Source: Novosphingopyxis sp965218915 (lineage in GTDB: Bacteria; Pseudomonadota; Alphaproteobacteria; Sphingomonadales; Sphingomonadaceae). Taken from it: a stretch of DNA of 64,000 nucleotides. Position 1 is the first letter of the stretch; every line of letters begins with the position of its first letter. Of this stretch, positions 16,805 to 25,744 are shown piece by piece. Location of the stretch: contig NZ_OZ244708.1 in the NCBI RefSeq assembly GCF_965218915.1, positions 2,790,001-2,854,000 on the forward strand. Reading direction: 5' to 3'. The notes under the pieces were generated by a model that ran no database searches, had not been told where the DNA came from, and saw only the letters and a list, made by a program, of their open reading frames with translations. The translations under genes were made by a program, and so were the position numbers.

Positions 16805-18718
16805 TCAGAAACGCGCCCTCACACCGGCATAGGCCGCGCGGCCCGGCGTGCCGTATCCGGAGACGGTCTGATATTCCTCGTCGAACAGATTTTCGACGCG
16901 GCCGAACAGCTCGATCCCGTCCGTCAGGCCGTAAGAGGCGCGGATATCCGCCAGCACATAGCCGTCGAGCATGTTGGTGTTGCCAGCATCTTCAAAACTG
17001 TCGCCGACCACCAGCACGCCGGCGCCCAGATCGATGCCGAACGGGCTGCGCCAGTCCGCCGAGACGCTCACCGTCTCTTCGGGGCGGCGCTGCAGATCGT
17101 TTCCGAAATTGGCGCCGGGCGAACGGTTGCTGGTGTCGATCCAGCTATATTGGCCGGTGACATCGAAGCGGTCGGTCGGCCGCAATTGCACCGCGGCCTC
17201 CACCCCTTCGGCATGGGTTGCGGCGATGTTGAGATAGGTGAAGGTCGCGTTGTCGAAGCTGATCTGGTTGGTCGTGTCGCGGTTGAAATAAGTGACGCGC
17301 GCCTGTGCTCGATCACCCAGCAAATTCTGCTCGATGCCCACGTCGAAACTGTCCGCCCGCTCGGCGGCGAGCGACGGCGTGCCGAAATCGCTGAACTTTT
17401 CGAACAAGGATGGCGCGCGAAACCCTTCCGCATAGGTGCCGCGCAGCAGCGTCGCGCCGCCATTGGGCGTGTAGGCGATGTTGCCGCCGAACGTCGTCTC
17501 GGATTCGCCGCCCTCCTGATCGTCGTAGCGCAGCCCGCCGGTGAGCGTCAGGCCGGTGAATGGACGCAGGATCGCTTGGCCATAGACCGCGTTCTGGCGC
17601 TGCTCGAAGCGATCGGGACCGGGATCGAACGCCGGAAAGAATGTGTTCAGCCGCGACTTTTCGGTTTCCGCGCCGAACAGCAGCGTCACCGCGTCCACCG
17701 GCGTAAAGCGGCCGCGATATTCGAACCGGTCGAGCTTGCCCCGGCTGAGGAAGCTCGGCACGTCCGCGCCGTCTTGCCGATCGAAATTGTCGCGCTTCAC
17801 GTCCGTATAGGTATAGGCTAGGCGGTTCTGGAAGCGGCCGCCCAGCAGCGCCAGATTGACCCCGATATAGCCGACGAACAGCTGATTATCGGAAAAGCTG
17901 CCGGTGTCGGTCAGCAGGAAGCTGGGCGGCGGAGTACCGTCGAATTCGGTGTGGCCGTCGATATAATAGCCCCGCGCGTCCACGCTCAGCGCCTCGCCGA
18001 GATGCGCGCGCAGCTTGCCGTTGGCGGTGAAATTCTCATAGCCGTCGCGCTCGGTGGCGCCGAGATTTTCGTCGTAAGCGGAGATGCCGTCGGAGCGCAG
18101 ATAGCCCACGCCCGCGCTGCCTTCCAGAAAACCGCTGGTCCCGGCGATATTGGCGAACCCCTGCGCCGTGTCACGGTAGCCATATTCGGCGCGGCCGCGC
18201 GCTTCGAAACCTTCGCTCGGCTGTTCGGAGACGATGTTGACCACGCCGCCGATCGCCTGGCTGCCCCAGACGGTGCCGCTGGGGCCGCGCAACACCTCGA
18301 TCCGGGCGATATTGCCCGCGAGCAGTTGCCCGAAATCGACCCCGCCCTGCGGCGCGCTGGGATCGTTGATCTTGACCCCGTCGAGCAGCACCAGCGTCTG
18401 ATAGCTTTCGGCGCCGCGGATGAACACGCCGCTGGTCTGGCCGATGCCGCCATTGCGCGCCACGGTGACGCCGGGCGTGCGCGCCAGCACCTCGTCGATC
18501 GAGCGATGCTCCTGGATTTGGTCGCGCGTGATGACGGTGACGGCCTGGCCGCTTTCCTCGACCGGCTGCTCGGTGCCAGACGCGGTGACGATGATGTCGG
18601 CATCCTGCGACGCTTCGGGCAGATTGTCGACGGCCTGCGCGAAGAGCGGCGCCGGACAGAATATGCCTGTCAGCAGGCTGAGTTTCAAAATATTCACGAG
18701 GTAGAAATCCTTTCGCAT
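16805..18718 (-). CDS. btuB: TonB-dependent vitamin B12 outer-membrane receptor
   Basis: A 637-residue outer-membrane receptor. A signal peptide ends near PLFAQAV, followed by a TonB-box-like DIIVTAS, a plug domain (ITRDQIQEHRSIDEVLARTP, VFIRGAESYQTLVLLDGVKI, RGPSGTVWGSQAIGGVVNIV) and a beta barrel ending in aromatic YAGVRARF. Size and plug motifs match BtuB. A cobalamin riboswitch lies in the leader, supporting B12 as substrate. First gene of the btuB-btuF-(IS)-btuC-btuD operon. Confidence 0.92.
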   Translation of the reverse strand: MRKDFYLVNILKLSLLTGIFCPAPLFAQAVDNLPEASQDADIIVTASGTEQPVEESGQAVTVITRDQIQEHRSIDEVLARTPGVTVARNGGIGQTSGVFIRGAESYQTLVLLDGVKINDPSAPQGGVDFGQLLAGNIARIEVLRGPSGTVWGSQAIGGVVNIVSEQPSEGFEARGRAEYGYRDTAQGFANIAGTSGFLEGSAGVGYLRSDGISAYDENLGATERDGYENFTANGKLRAHLGEALSVDARGYYIDGHTEFDGTPPPSFLLTDTGSFSDNQLFVGYIGVNLALLGGRFQNRLAYTYTDVKRDNFDRQDGADVPSFLSRGKLDRFEYRGRFTPVDAVTLLFGAETEKSRLNTFFPAFDPGPDRFEQRQNAVYGQAILRPFTGLTLTGGLRYDDQEGGESETTFGGNIAYTPNGGATLLRGTYAEGFRAPSLFEKFSDFGTPSLAAERADSFDVGIEQNLLGDRAQARVTYFNRDTTNQISFDNATFTYLNIAATHAEGVEAAVQLRPTDRFDVTGQYSWIDTSNRSPGANFGNDLQRRPEETVSVSADWRSPFGIDLGAGVLVVGDSFEDAGNTNMLDGYVLADIRASYGLTDGIELFGRVENLFDEEYQTVSGYGTPGRAAYAGVRARF

Positions 18719-18797
18719 GACGGTTCAAAAATGCCGTCAAGCGAAGGAAAAGCCCCCGTTTCACCCGGTGCACCCCGCCCGGCCGAAAAGACAGCGG

Positions 18798-18980
18798 CCC
18801 TGGGCAGGTCTCCTGACTCCCGGGTCACCGCGTTCGTCCCGCCTTCCCAGAGCATGGAGGCTCCAGTGGCATATCGGGACGATCGCTCGCCGGTCACAGT
18901 TGCGGGGGCAGCGCCGGGTTCGGGACGTTCGATCCCCCACCGGCTTCCCTCTTCGTCCCGCCTCGCAGCGGGAACCCATG
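18798..18980 (-). promoter_or_regulatory. Cobalamin riboswitch in the btuB leader
   Basis: Read on the minus strand, the leader contains the B12-box GCTGCCCCCGCAACTGTGA, upstream AGGGAAGCCGGTG, downstream ATGCCACTGGAG-like and GGGAAGGCGGGACGAACGC elements, and the closing GAGTCAGGAGACCTGCC. These are the conserved segments of the AdoCbl riboswitch in order. It ends about 80 bases before the btuB ATG, so it probably controls transcription or translation of the whole operon by cobalamin. Boundaries are approximate. Confidence 0.93.
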
Positions 18981-19085
18981 GCCTGACAGCGCCGATAAGC
19001 GCGCTGGCGATGAAAGGCAATCGCCCTTTCCATCCGCGGCGCGCGCCCTTATGTCGGCCCGCGAAACAGGAACTCAGGAGCCGAT

Positions 19086-19403
19086 ATGCCGACGATCAGG
19101 GTTACGGGACGCGATGGCGAAGAGCGCGCGGTGGAGGCGCAAGACGGCTTCACGCTGATGGAGACCATCCGCGACAACGGGTTCGACGAGCTCTTGGCGC
19201 TGTGCGGCGGCTGCTGCTCCTGCGCCACCTGCCACGTCCATGTCGATCCCGATTACATGGCCAAGCTGCCCAAAATGGATATGGACGAGGACGATCTTCT
19301 GGAAAGCTCCGACCATCGCAACGATTATTCGCGGCTCAGCTGTCAGGTTCCGATTACGGATGCGCTCGAAGGCCTGAAAGTCGCCATCGCTCCGGAGGAC
19401 TAA
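19086..19403 (+). CDS. Adrenodoxin-type [2Fe-2S] ferredoxin
   Basis: A 105-residue ferredoxin. Cluster ligands are visible as ALCGGCCSCATCHVHVD (C-x5-C-x2-C) and a fourth Cys in RLSCQVPIT. The C-terminal LEGLKVAIAPED is typical of the adrenodoxin/putidaredoxin group used by cytochromes P450 and iron-sulfur assembly. AGGAG lies eight bases before the ATG. It is divergent from the btu operon, so its promoter must lie in the ~100 bp upstream of the riboswitch 5' end. No partner reductase or P450 is in the window. Confidence 0.9.
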   Translation: MPTIRVTGRDGEERAVEAQDGFTLMETIRDNGFDELLALCGGCCSCATCHVHVDPDYMAKLPKMDMDEDDLLESSDHRNDYSRLSCQVPITDALEGLKVAIAPED

Positions 19404-19432
19404 GGTGGCAAGAACCCCACCAAACCTTGCTG

Positions 19433-19507
19433 CGTCATGCCAGCGAAAGCTGGCATCTCGGGCCTCATCGCGAGTCTGCTCGAGACCCCAGCTTTCGCTG
19501 AGGTGAC
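19433..19507. repeat. Extragenic palindromic repeat (type B)
   Basis: Arms starting CGTCATGCCAGCGAAAGCTG and ending CCCAGCTTTCGCTGAGGTGACG, with the inner part CTCGGG/CTCGAG, lie between the convergent ferredoxin and NUDIX genes. Same family as 4958, 38988 and 41195. Confidence 0.8.
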
Positions 19508-19523
19508 GAGGGAAGAGCCTTAG

Positions 19524-20336
19524 CTAGCCGCGCAGCGCCCGTTCGATCGGCTCATCCAGCACGGGATAGCCATGGCCGTCCGGCAGGCAGATATATTTGC
19601 CGTCGGCCCGCTCCTCGACATAGGTCAGCACCATGCGCACCGGCACGCCGTCGGCATGGGCCTTCGCGCTGGCGAAATCGCCGAACAACGCCAGCCGCTC
19701 CAGATTGCGGCGCGTCGGGAAGATGATCGTGAGCGCGCCCGCATCGGCGCGGTCCAGCACGGTCTGCGCGCCGGCCCAGAACAGCGAGGTGTTTTCGGTC
19801 TGGTCGGCGACGCCCCTCAGCTCCGCATCGCCCGCATCGGCGATGTAGAAGCGCGTGTCGAAGATGCGCGTCTCGAGCGATCCGGGCGGCCGCCAGCGCG
19901 ACCAAGGGGTGATGCTCGCCAGATCGAGCGACCAGCCGAAGCGGGTCAGCAGCTCGGAGAAGAGCGCGCCGCCGTTGAGCGCGTCCCGCGCCGCGTCGCT
20001 TTCGTGCTTGGGCGGGCGGGCGCCATCCCTGACGATGCCGATGGCGAGCCCGGTTTCCTCCAGCGTCTCGCGGATCGCGGCGATGCGCGCGGCGCCTTCG
20101 CTCCCGTTCAGATCGGGCGCGAGCCGTTCGGCCAGCGCGTGATCGTCGGGATCGACCCGGCCGCCTGGAAACACCGCCGCGCCGGGCGCGAACGCCATCT
20201 TCGCGGAGCGCTCGACCATGCACAGCAGCGGCGGGCCGCCCGCCGGATCGGTGCGGAAGATCACCACCGTGGCCGCGGGCGTGGCGGCCGACAGCTTCTC
20301 GCCGGTTTCGGGATCGTGCATCGGGATTGCGTCCAT
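19524..20336 (-). CDS. NUDIX hydrolase (NUDT7/19-like)
   Basis: A 270-residue NUDIX protein. The core begins ATVVIFRTDPAG; FPGGRVDPDD precedes the NUDIX helix, visible as IAAIRETLEETGLAIG, which supplies the metal-binding RExxEE residues. The long C-terminal half (RPPGSLETRIFDTRFYIA) resembles eukaryotic NUDT19 and bacterial homologues proposed to act on CoA or nucleotide diphosphate derivatives. Substrate uncertain. It lies 9 bp after the histidine kinase stop and is probably co-transcribed with the two-component genes. Confidence 0.8.
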   Translation of the reverse strand: MDAIPMHDPETGEKLSAATPAATVVIFRTDPAGGPPLLCMVERSAKMAFAPGAAVFPGGRVDPDDHALAERLAPDLNGSEGAARIAAIRETLEETGLAIGIVRDGARPPKHESDAARDALNGGALFSELLTRFGWSLDLASITPWSRWRPPGSLETRIFDTRFYIADAGDAELRGVADQTENTSLFWAGAQTVLDRADAGALTIIFPTRRNLERLALFGDFASAKAHADGVPVRMVLTYVEERADGKYICLPDGHGYPVLDEPIERALRG

Positions 20337-20345
20337 GGCCTCTAG

Positions 20346-21812
20346 CTAGGCATTGCCGCCGCCCGCCGCCAGCGGCGGTTCGCTCGGCAGGCGCAGCTCG
20401 GCGGTCAGCCCCCCGCCCGCTCCGTTTTCCCCCGCGCGGTTCTCAAGCGACACCGTTCCGCCATGCGCCCGCGCGATGGCCCGCGCGATGGTGAGGCCGA
20501 GGCCGCTGCCGCCCGTGGCGCGGTTGCGCGAGGCTTCGGCGCGGGCGAACGGCTCGAACATCGCCTCGATCATCGACGGATCGATCCCCGGCCCGTCATC
20601 CTCGATCCGCACCAGCACCGATCCCGCCTCGCGCGACACCGAGACGCGGGCGCGGGCGCCATATTTCAGCGCGTTGCCGATCAGGTTGCGCAGCGCGCGG
20701 CGGACCAGCACGGGCCTGAGATCGGCGATCACGGAGCCGTCGGGTTCGGCCAAACGGACATCGCCGCCGCGATCGGCATATTCCTCGACCACCGTTTCGG
20801 CGAGCGCGGCGAGATCGGTGCGGCGCATCTCCTCGCCCGAACGGCCGAGCCGCGCGAGTATCAGGATATCGTCCAATATACCGACCATCTCGTCGATCGA
20901 ATCGGCCATGCGGTCGCGCTCGACATCGTCATCGACCGATTCGATGCGCACGCGCAGCGCGGCGAGCGGCGTTTTCAGATCATGGCCGATCGCGCCGAGC
21001 ATCACGTCCTTCTCGCCGATCAGCGCGGTGACGCGCGCCGCCATCGCGTTGAACGCGGCGATCAACTCGCGCAGATCCTCCGGCCCTTCCTCGCGCAAGG
21101 GCTCGTCCGTGCCGCTGGCGGTAAAGGCGTTGGCGCGCCCGGTCAGCGCACGCAGCGGCCGGGTGACGCGGTGCGCGATGAAGGCGAGCGGCAGCAGCAC
21201 CGCGAGATAGAGGATCAGCGTCTGCAAAATCAGCCAGCCGATCACCGGCGCGCGCCGCGGCGGAACAGACGCCGCCGTGCTGATCCAGCGGCCCGAAGCC
21301 AGCTGCGCGGACACGATCAGCGAACGCGTCGGACGCTCGGCCTCGGGCTGCATCCGGTCGCGCAGCGCGCCGCGTCTGCCGGCGCGCCGCCGCATGTCGA
21401 CAGGCACGTCATTGCGATCGACCAGCGCGACCCGCACGCTACGAAAATCCACCCCGCCCTCCTTGGCGGCTTCCGCTATGCGTAGCGCCAGCTCGGGCTG
21501 CGGGCGGCCCGTTTCCGGCGGCGGTGCGTCGCCGTCAGAAATCGACCGTCCGGCAAAGCGCGCGCGGCCTCGCCTGCCGCGTGGGCGATCCTGCCCTGCC
21601 TGTCCTAAGCGATCGCCGTCGGACGCGGCGAAGATCAGGCGACTTCCGGCAAAGGCCGAAGCCTGAGCCATCGCCTGCTGTTCGATCCCGCGCAGCAGCA
21701 GCGCGAAATTGAACGCCTGCGCCAGCGCCAGCGCCAGTGCGGCCGCCAGCACGATCTGTCCGACGAGGGTGCGCGGCCAGAAACGGCCGAGACTTTGGGG
21801 CAGACGCCTCAC
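20346..21812 (-). CDS. Membrane sensor histidine kinase
   Basis: A 488-residue kinase: first transmembrane segment near the N-terminus (IVLAAALALALAQAFNFALL), a periplasmic loop of ~150 residues, a second segment, a HAMP-like region (HRVTRPLRALTGRANAF), then the His-box IGHDLKTPLAALRVRIES with phosphoacceptor His, N-box LRNLIGNALKYG and ATP-binding EDDGPGIDP and GLGLTIARAIARAHGG. The GTG at 21812 is chosen because it overlaps the response regulator stop as GTGA; an in-frame upstream start at 21857 would overlap that gene by 49 bp. Signal unknown. Confidence 0.88.
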   Translation of the reverse strand: MRRLPQSLGRFWPRTLVGQIVLAAALALALAQAFNFALLLRGIEQQAMAQASAFAGSRLIFAASDGDRLGQAGQDRPRGRRGRARFAGRSISDGDAPPPETGRPQPELALRIAEAAKEGGVDFRSVRVALVDRNDVPVDMRRRAGRRGALRDRMQPEAERPTRSLIVSAQLASGRWISTAASVPPRRAPVIGWLILQTLILYLAVLLPLAFIAHRVTRPLRALTGRANAFTASGTDEPLREEGPEDLRELIAAFNAMAARVTALIGEKDVMLGAIGHDLKTPLAALRVRIESVDDDVERDRMADSIDEMVGILDDILILARLGRSGEEMRRTDLAALAETVVEEYADRGGDVRLAEPDGSVIADLRPVLVRRALRNLIGNALKYGARARVSVSREAGSVLVRIEDDGPGIDPSMIEAMFEPFARAEASRNRATGGSGLGLTIARAIARAHGGTVSLENRAGENGAGGGLTAELRLPSEPPLAAGGGNA

Positions 21813-22528
21813 CGTCCGGTGCGGACTTCGGTCGCAAGCCGATAGCCGCCGCCCCATACCGTCTTGATCAGCGTGGGATTTTTGGGATCGGCCTCGATCT
21901 TCTTGCGCAGCCGGCTGACCTGATTGTCGATCGCGCGGTCGAACGGCCCCGCCTCGCGCCCTTGGGTGAGATCGAGCAGCTGATCGCGGCTGAGCACCTG
22001 CCCCGGCCGCTGGACCAGCGCCTCGAGCAGGCGATATTCGCCGCTGGAGATCGGCACCAATGTGCCATCCTCGGAATATAGCTCCTGCTCGGCGGCCTTC
22101 AGCGTCCAGCCGGCGAAGCGATAATCGGTCGATTCGCCGCCCTCGACGCGCACGCCCTGCGCGGCGCGGCGCAGGATCGTCTTGATCCGCGCCACCAGCT
22201 CGCGCGGGCTGAACGGTTTGACGACATAATCGTCCGCGCCCATTTCAAGACCCACGATCCGGTCGGTCTCCTCCGACCGCGCGGTCAGCAGAATTACCGG
22301 AATTTCGCCCTTTTCGCGGATATGCCGCGTCAGGCTGAGCCCGTCCTCGCCGGGCATCATGATGTCGAGCAGCACCAGATCGATGCCATAGCCGCCCAGC
22401 GAAGACCGCGCGGCCCCCGCGCCGTCGGCTTCGGTCACGCGAAAGCCCTGCCGCTCCAGATAGCGCGCGAGCGGATCGCGGATCGATCGCTCGTCGTCGA
22501 CGAGCAGGAGATGGGGCCGTCCGGGCAT
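21809..22528 (-). CDS. OmpR-family response regulator
   Basis: A 239-residue DNA-binding response regulator. The receiver domain has the acidic pair VDDE, phosphorylation site Asp55 in LVLLDIMMPGEDGL and the Lys of DDYVVKPFSPREL. The C-terminal winged helix runs from YRFAGWTLKAAEQELY to GGGYRLATEV. Translationally coupled to the kinase (GTGA overlap). The ATG at 22528 fits the family. An in-frame GTG at 22558 would add ten residues and would be translated through the small hairpin described separately. Confidence 0.92.
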   Translation of the reverse strand: MPGRPHLLLVDDERSIRDPLARYLERQGFRVTEADGAGAARSSLGGYGIDLVLLDIMMPGEDGLSLTRHIREKGEIPVILLTARSEETDRIVGLEMGADDYVVKPFSPRELVARIKTILRRAAQGVRVEGGESTDYRFAGWTLKAAEQELYSEDGTLVPISSGEYRLLEALVQRPGQVLSRDQLLDLTQGREAGPFDRAIDNQVSRLRKKIEADPKNPTLIKTVWGGGYRLATEVRTGR

Positions 22529-22531
22529 CAG

Positions 22532-22558
22532 GTGCCCCTTACCAGGTGCGAGGGGCAC
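22532..22558 (-). promoter_or_regulatory. Small hairpin covering the response regulator ribosome binding site
   Basis: On the minus strand GTGCCCC and GGGGCAC (7-bp exact arms, 13-base loop) lie immediately before the ATG at 22528. The 3' arm overlaps AAGGGG, the only Shine-Dalgarno-like sequence at proper distance, so folding would hide the site. Functional role is inferred. Confidence 0.35.
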
Positions 22559-22635
22559 GGCGTCCCTCCTGAGAGTTGACCGTACCCCTCCCGATACCGC
22601 GCTCGGGGGGAGGATGAGCGCAGCACCGGTCCGGT

Positions 22636-23334
22636 TCAGCCGGCCTGCTTCGCCGCGCGCTGCGCTTTATGCGCATCGCGTACGGCCTGACGCTCGGCGG
22701 CGGATATCGTTCCGTCACCGTCCGTATCGACCTTGTCGAAACGTGCAAGTGCCGCGTTGCGCATTTCTTCCAAAGAAATCGCTCCATCGCCATTGGCATC
22801 GGCCATTTTCATGATACCCATACCGCGGCGACCATGCCTGGCATTACGGCGAGTGTTCGCGGACATACCTTCGGCACGATCCTGACGCTTCGGTTTGGCG
22901 GCCCATTCTGCCGCGCTGAGGCTGCCATTGCCATCGCTGTCCATCGCCGCGAAGCGATCGCCGCGCCTGCCGGCACTTTGTTCACGACGCTCGGCCCATT
23001 TCGCTTTCCGCTCCGCGCTGGCTTCGGAGCGGTTCGCGCGGCGCGGCCGCACCTTCTCCCGGCGGGCCTCGTGACCGGCCGCTAGCTCCGCTTGAGTCAA
23101 GGCGCCGTCATTGTCGGCGTCGAGCTTGGCGAAACGCTGCGACTGCCGCGCGGCGCGATCGGCTTCGTCGAGAACGCCGTCCTGGTTCGCATCCAGCTTG
23201 GCGAATCGCGCGTCGACCGAAGCCGCGACTTCGGCGCGCGTTCTGGAACCGTCCCGCTCGCCGCCCGGCTGGGCAAGGGCTGCAGTGCCGATGGCGAGCA
23301 AGGCCACGCCGCCGAGGAAAAGTGACTTTTTCAT
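22636..23334 (-). CDS. Secreted EF-hand calcium-binding protein with five loops
   Basis: A 232-residue protein with signal peptide (ALLAIGTAALAQ) and five canonical EF-hand loops: DANQDGVLDEAD, DADNDGALTQAE, DSDGNGSLSAAE, DANGDGAISLEE and DTDGDGTISAAE. A basic Arg/Lys/Glu-rich linker separates loops two and three. Odd loop number and basic linkers are common in bacterial periplasmic EF-hand proteins. It lies 107 bp upstream of the response regulator on the same strand, so calcium sensing by the downstream two-component system is an attractive but untested inference. Confidence 0.85.
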   Translation of the reverse strand: MKKSLFLGGVALLAIGTAALAQPGGERDGSRTRAEVAASVDARFAKLDANQDGVLDEADRAARQSQRFAKLDADNDGALTQAELAAGHEARREKVRPRRANRSEASAERKAKWAERREQSAGRRGDRFAAMDSDGNGSLSAAEWAAKPKRQDRAEGMSANTRRNARHGRRGMGIMKMADANGDGAISLEEMRNAALARFDKVDTDGDGTISAAERQAVRDAHKAQRAAKQAG

Positions 23335-23495
23335 GATACTCTACTCCGTTCAGGTCATCTGAGCGGACGTGTCAGCCAACCGGCGTTCACGTCACAATGA
23401 CCGGAATAGCACCCATATGTCCCGCAGATGTGCCGGCCGAAGCCCCAAATTGTCGCGAATTGTAACATGCCACGTACATTGTCGGCGCCGGCGCG

Positions 23496-24017
23496 TCAGC
23501 GATAACCGCGCACATTGTCCAGCAGGCGCTCGTCGATGTCCGGGCCGTGGAGCACTGAAACGTCGCCGGTCGTCTCCAGCACCACCGCGCGCACCTGATC
23601 GAAGTCAAGCGCGTTGGCCTCGCGTAGCTTGGCGAGGAGATCGTTTTTGGAGACGCGTACCTCCTCGAGCGCCTGCTCGTCGATCACGCCGTCGCGCATG
23701 AGCAGCCGCGGCTCGTTGCTCAGCGCGTCCTCGACCGGATCGGCCAGGATGCGCAGACGTGCCAGCGTGAATTGCACCGCGAATAACGTCGCGATCGCGA
23801 TCAGGCGCTGTGTGAAGGCGAGCCAGTCGCTCACCGTCACCGCGCTCGCCAGCAGCGATCCGGTAGCGACCGTCGCGACGAAATCGAACGCCGTCATCTT
23901 CGAGAAGCTGCGCAATCCCAAGACCCGCACGCACAGCACCACGAAGCCCAGACTGATGCCCATCAGCGCTATAGCGCGAGTGCTCAGGTCGAGCCATTGG
24001 CTGTCTGGAAAGAACAT
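23496..24017 (-). CDS. DUF421 (YetF-like) membrane protein
   Basis: A 173-residue protein with two to three N-terminal membrane segments and the DUF421 signature RVLGLRSFSKMTAFDFVATVATGSLLAS. This is followed by a cytoplasmic domain, LLMRDGVIDEQALEEVRVSKNDLLAKLRE, ending in AVVLETTGDVSVL. It is somewhat shorter than Bacillus YetF/YdfS but has all the core pieces. Function of the family is poorly known. It lies downstream of tRNA-Gly on the same strand; 160 bp of featureless sequence separates it from the EF-hand gene. Confidence 0.85.
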   Translation of the reverse strand: MFFPDSQWLDLSTRAIALMGISLGFVVLCVRVLGLRSFSKMTAFDFVATVATGSLLASAVTVSDWLAFTQRLIAIATLFAVQFTLARLRILADPVEDALSNEPRLLMRDGVIDEQALEEVRVSKNDLLAKLREANALDFDQVRAVVLETTGDVSVLHGPDIDERLLDNVRGYR

Positions 24018-24069
24018 GATCGGCGTATTCCTGCGTGGTGGTGGACGCGGAGGTCAATCGACGCAAATT

Positions 24070-24143
<74 letters not shown>

Positions 24144-24181
24144 GTCGCGCCGCGCGCTTTTGCCAGCCCGCGCATTGTGCG

Positions 24182-25660
24182 TCAATCCGGGTTCGCCGCG
24201 CCCCCGCGTTCCATCCAGGCCACGAATTGCACACGCTCGGCTTCGCTCAAGTGCAATCCCAGCTTGGTGCGGCGCCAGAGAATGTCCGCGGCAGTGCAGG
24301 CGAATTCCTCCGTGATCAGATAGCGCGCTTCGCGCTCGCTGAGCCCGGCACCGAATAGGATTCCCATGTCCTTGGCACTGTCCGCACCGTGCATCAATGC
24401 CCGCGTTCGCGTGCCGTAGGCGCGGGCATAGCGCGCGGCCGTTTCCTCGCCGAGCCACGGCCAGCTGCGGGCGAATTCCGCCGCCAGCGCATCGAAACCA
24501 TCCACGAGAAAATCGCCACCCGGCAACGCGGCATGGGCGGTCCAAGCCGGCTTGCGATTACCCAAGAGCGGCCCCAGCCGGTCCAAGGCCTCCTGCGCCA
24601 GCACGCGATAGGTGGTGAGCTTTCCGCCCAGCACGGACAGGATCGGCGCGCCGCCTTCGCAATCGAGCTTCAGCACATAGTCGCGCGTCACCTCGGACGC
24701 CGAGGCTTCGTGATCGTCATAGAGCGGGCGCACGCCGCTATAGGTCCAGACGACGTCTTCGCCGGTCAGGTCGCGCGCGAGATAACCATTCGCCGCGTCG
24801 ATCAGATAGGCGATCTCCTCTGCGCTGGCTTCCGGTAGTCGATCGGGGTCGCCATGCGGCCGGTCGGTGGTGCCGATCAGCGTGAAATCCCGCTCATAGG
24901 GGATGGCGAAGATCACGCGGCCATCGCCGTTCTGGAAAATATAGGCCTGGTCGCCCTCATAGGCCTTGCGCACCACGATGTGGCTGCCCTTGACCAGCCG
25001 CAAGGCGTGGCCGCCATCGGGGCTCGCGAGCCCGGCCACCGCATCGGCCCAGGGACCGGCGGCGTTGACCAGCGCGCGCGCCTCGAACCGCTTTTCGCCG
25101 GCCGAAACGAGCCAGCGATCGGTGCGGCGCACCAGCCCGGTGCAGGCGGTGCGCGTGCGAATGTCGGCGCCGCGTTCGCGCGCATCGAGCGCGTTGAGCA
25201 CCACGAGCCGCGCGTCCTCGACCCAGCAATCGGAATAGCTGAAGCCGCGTTTCAGCCGCGCCTCCAGCGGCGCGCCCCAGGGCGAGGTCGTCAGATCGTG
25301 CCGCCGCGTCGCGGGCAGCCATTCGCGGCCCCCCAGATGATCGTAGAGAAACAGCCCGATCCGCAGCATCCATGCGGGCCGCATACCCCGGTCGATCGGC
25401 AGCACGAAGCGCAGCGGCCAGATGATGTGCGGGGCCGCGCGCAGCAAGACCTCGCGTTCCTTCAGCGCCTTGCGTACCAGCCGGAACTCATATTGTTCGA
25501 GATAGCGCAGGCCGCCGTGGATCAGCTTGGTTGCCGCCGAGCTGGTATGCGCGGCGAGATCGTCCTTCTCCAGCAGCACGACGCTGAGGCCCCGCCCCGC
25601 CGCGTCGCGCGCGATGCCGCAGCCGTTCACGCCGCCGCCGATGATCGCCAGATCGTACAT
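24182..25660 (-). CDS. glpD: Glycerol-3-phosphate dehydrogenase, FAD-dependent
   Basis: A 492-residue aerobic-type GlpD. The N-terminal FAD motif is DLAIIGGGVNGCGIARDAAGRG, followed by LIHGGLRYLEQYEFRLVRKAL, both diagnostic. The C-terminal domain has GGKLTTYRVLAQEAL. It oxidises glycerol-3-phosphate to dihydroxyacetone phosphate and passes electrons to the quinone pool at the inner membrane face. Transcribed divergently from glpK across an 84-bp gap, the usual arrangement for coordinated glycerol use. No glpF or glpR in the window. Confidence 0.94.
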   Translation of the reverse strand: MYDLAIIGGGVNGCGIARDAAGRGLSVVLLEKDDLAAHTSSAATKLIHGGLRYLEQYEFRLVRKALKEREVLLRAAPHIIWPLRFVLPIDRGMRPAWMLRIGLFLYDHLGGREWLPATRRHDLTTSPWGAPLEARLKRGFSYSDCWVEDARLVVLNALDARERGADIRTRTACTGLVRRTDRWLVSAGEKRFEARALVNAAGPWADAVAGLASPDGGHALRLVKGSHIVVRKAYEGDQAYIFQNGDGRVIFAIPYERDFTLIGTTDRPHGDPDRLPEASAEEIAYLIDAANGYLARDLTGEDVVWTYSGVRPLYDDHEASASEVTRDYVLKLDCEGGAPILSVLGGKLTTYRVLAQEALDRLGPLLGNRKPAWTAHAALPGGDFLVDGFDALAAEFARSWPWLGEETAARYARAYGTRTRALMHGADSAKDMGILFGAGLSEREARYLITEEFACTAADILWRRTKLGLHLSEAERVQFVAWMERGGAANPD

Positions 25661-25744
25661 TGCGTTTGCCTAGCAGGCTGCGCTTTCCTTTGCAGCGGCG
25701 GATGGTACACTTTGTTATCCGGGCAAATCGCGAGAGGCACGGCC

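Noticed and set aside
24854..25744. Long open frame upstream of and in frame with glpK
   Set aside because: It is antisense to glpD and has no similarity; glycerol kinase starts cleanly at 25745.
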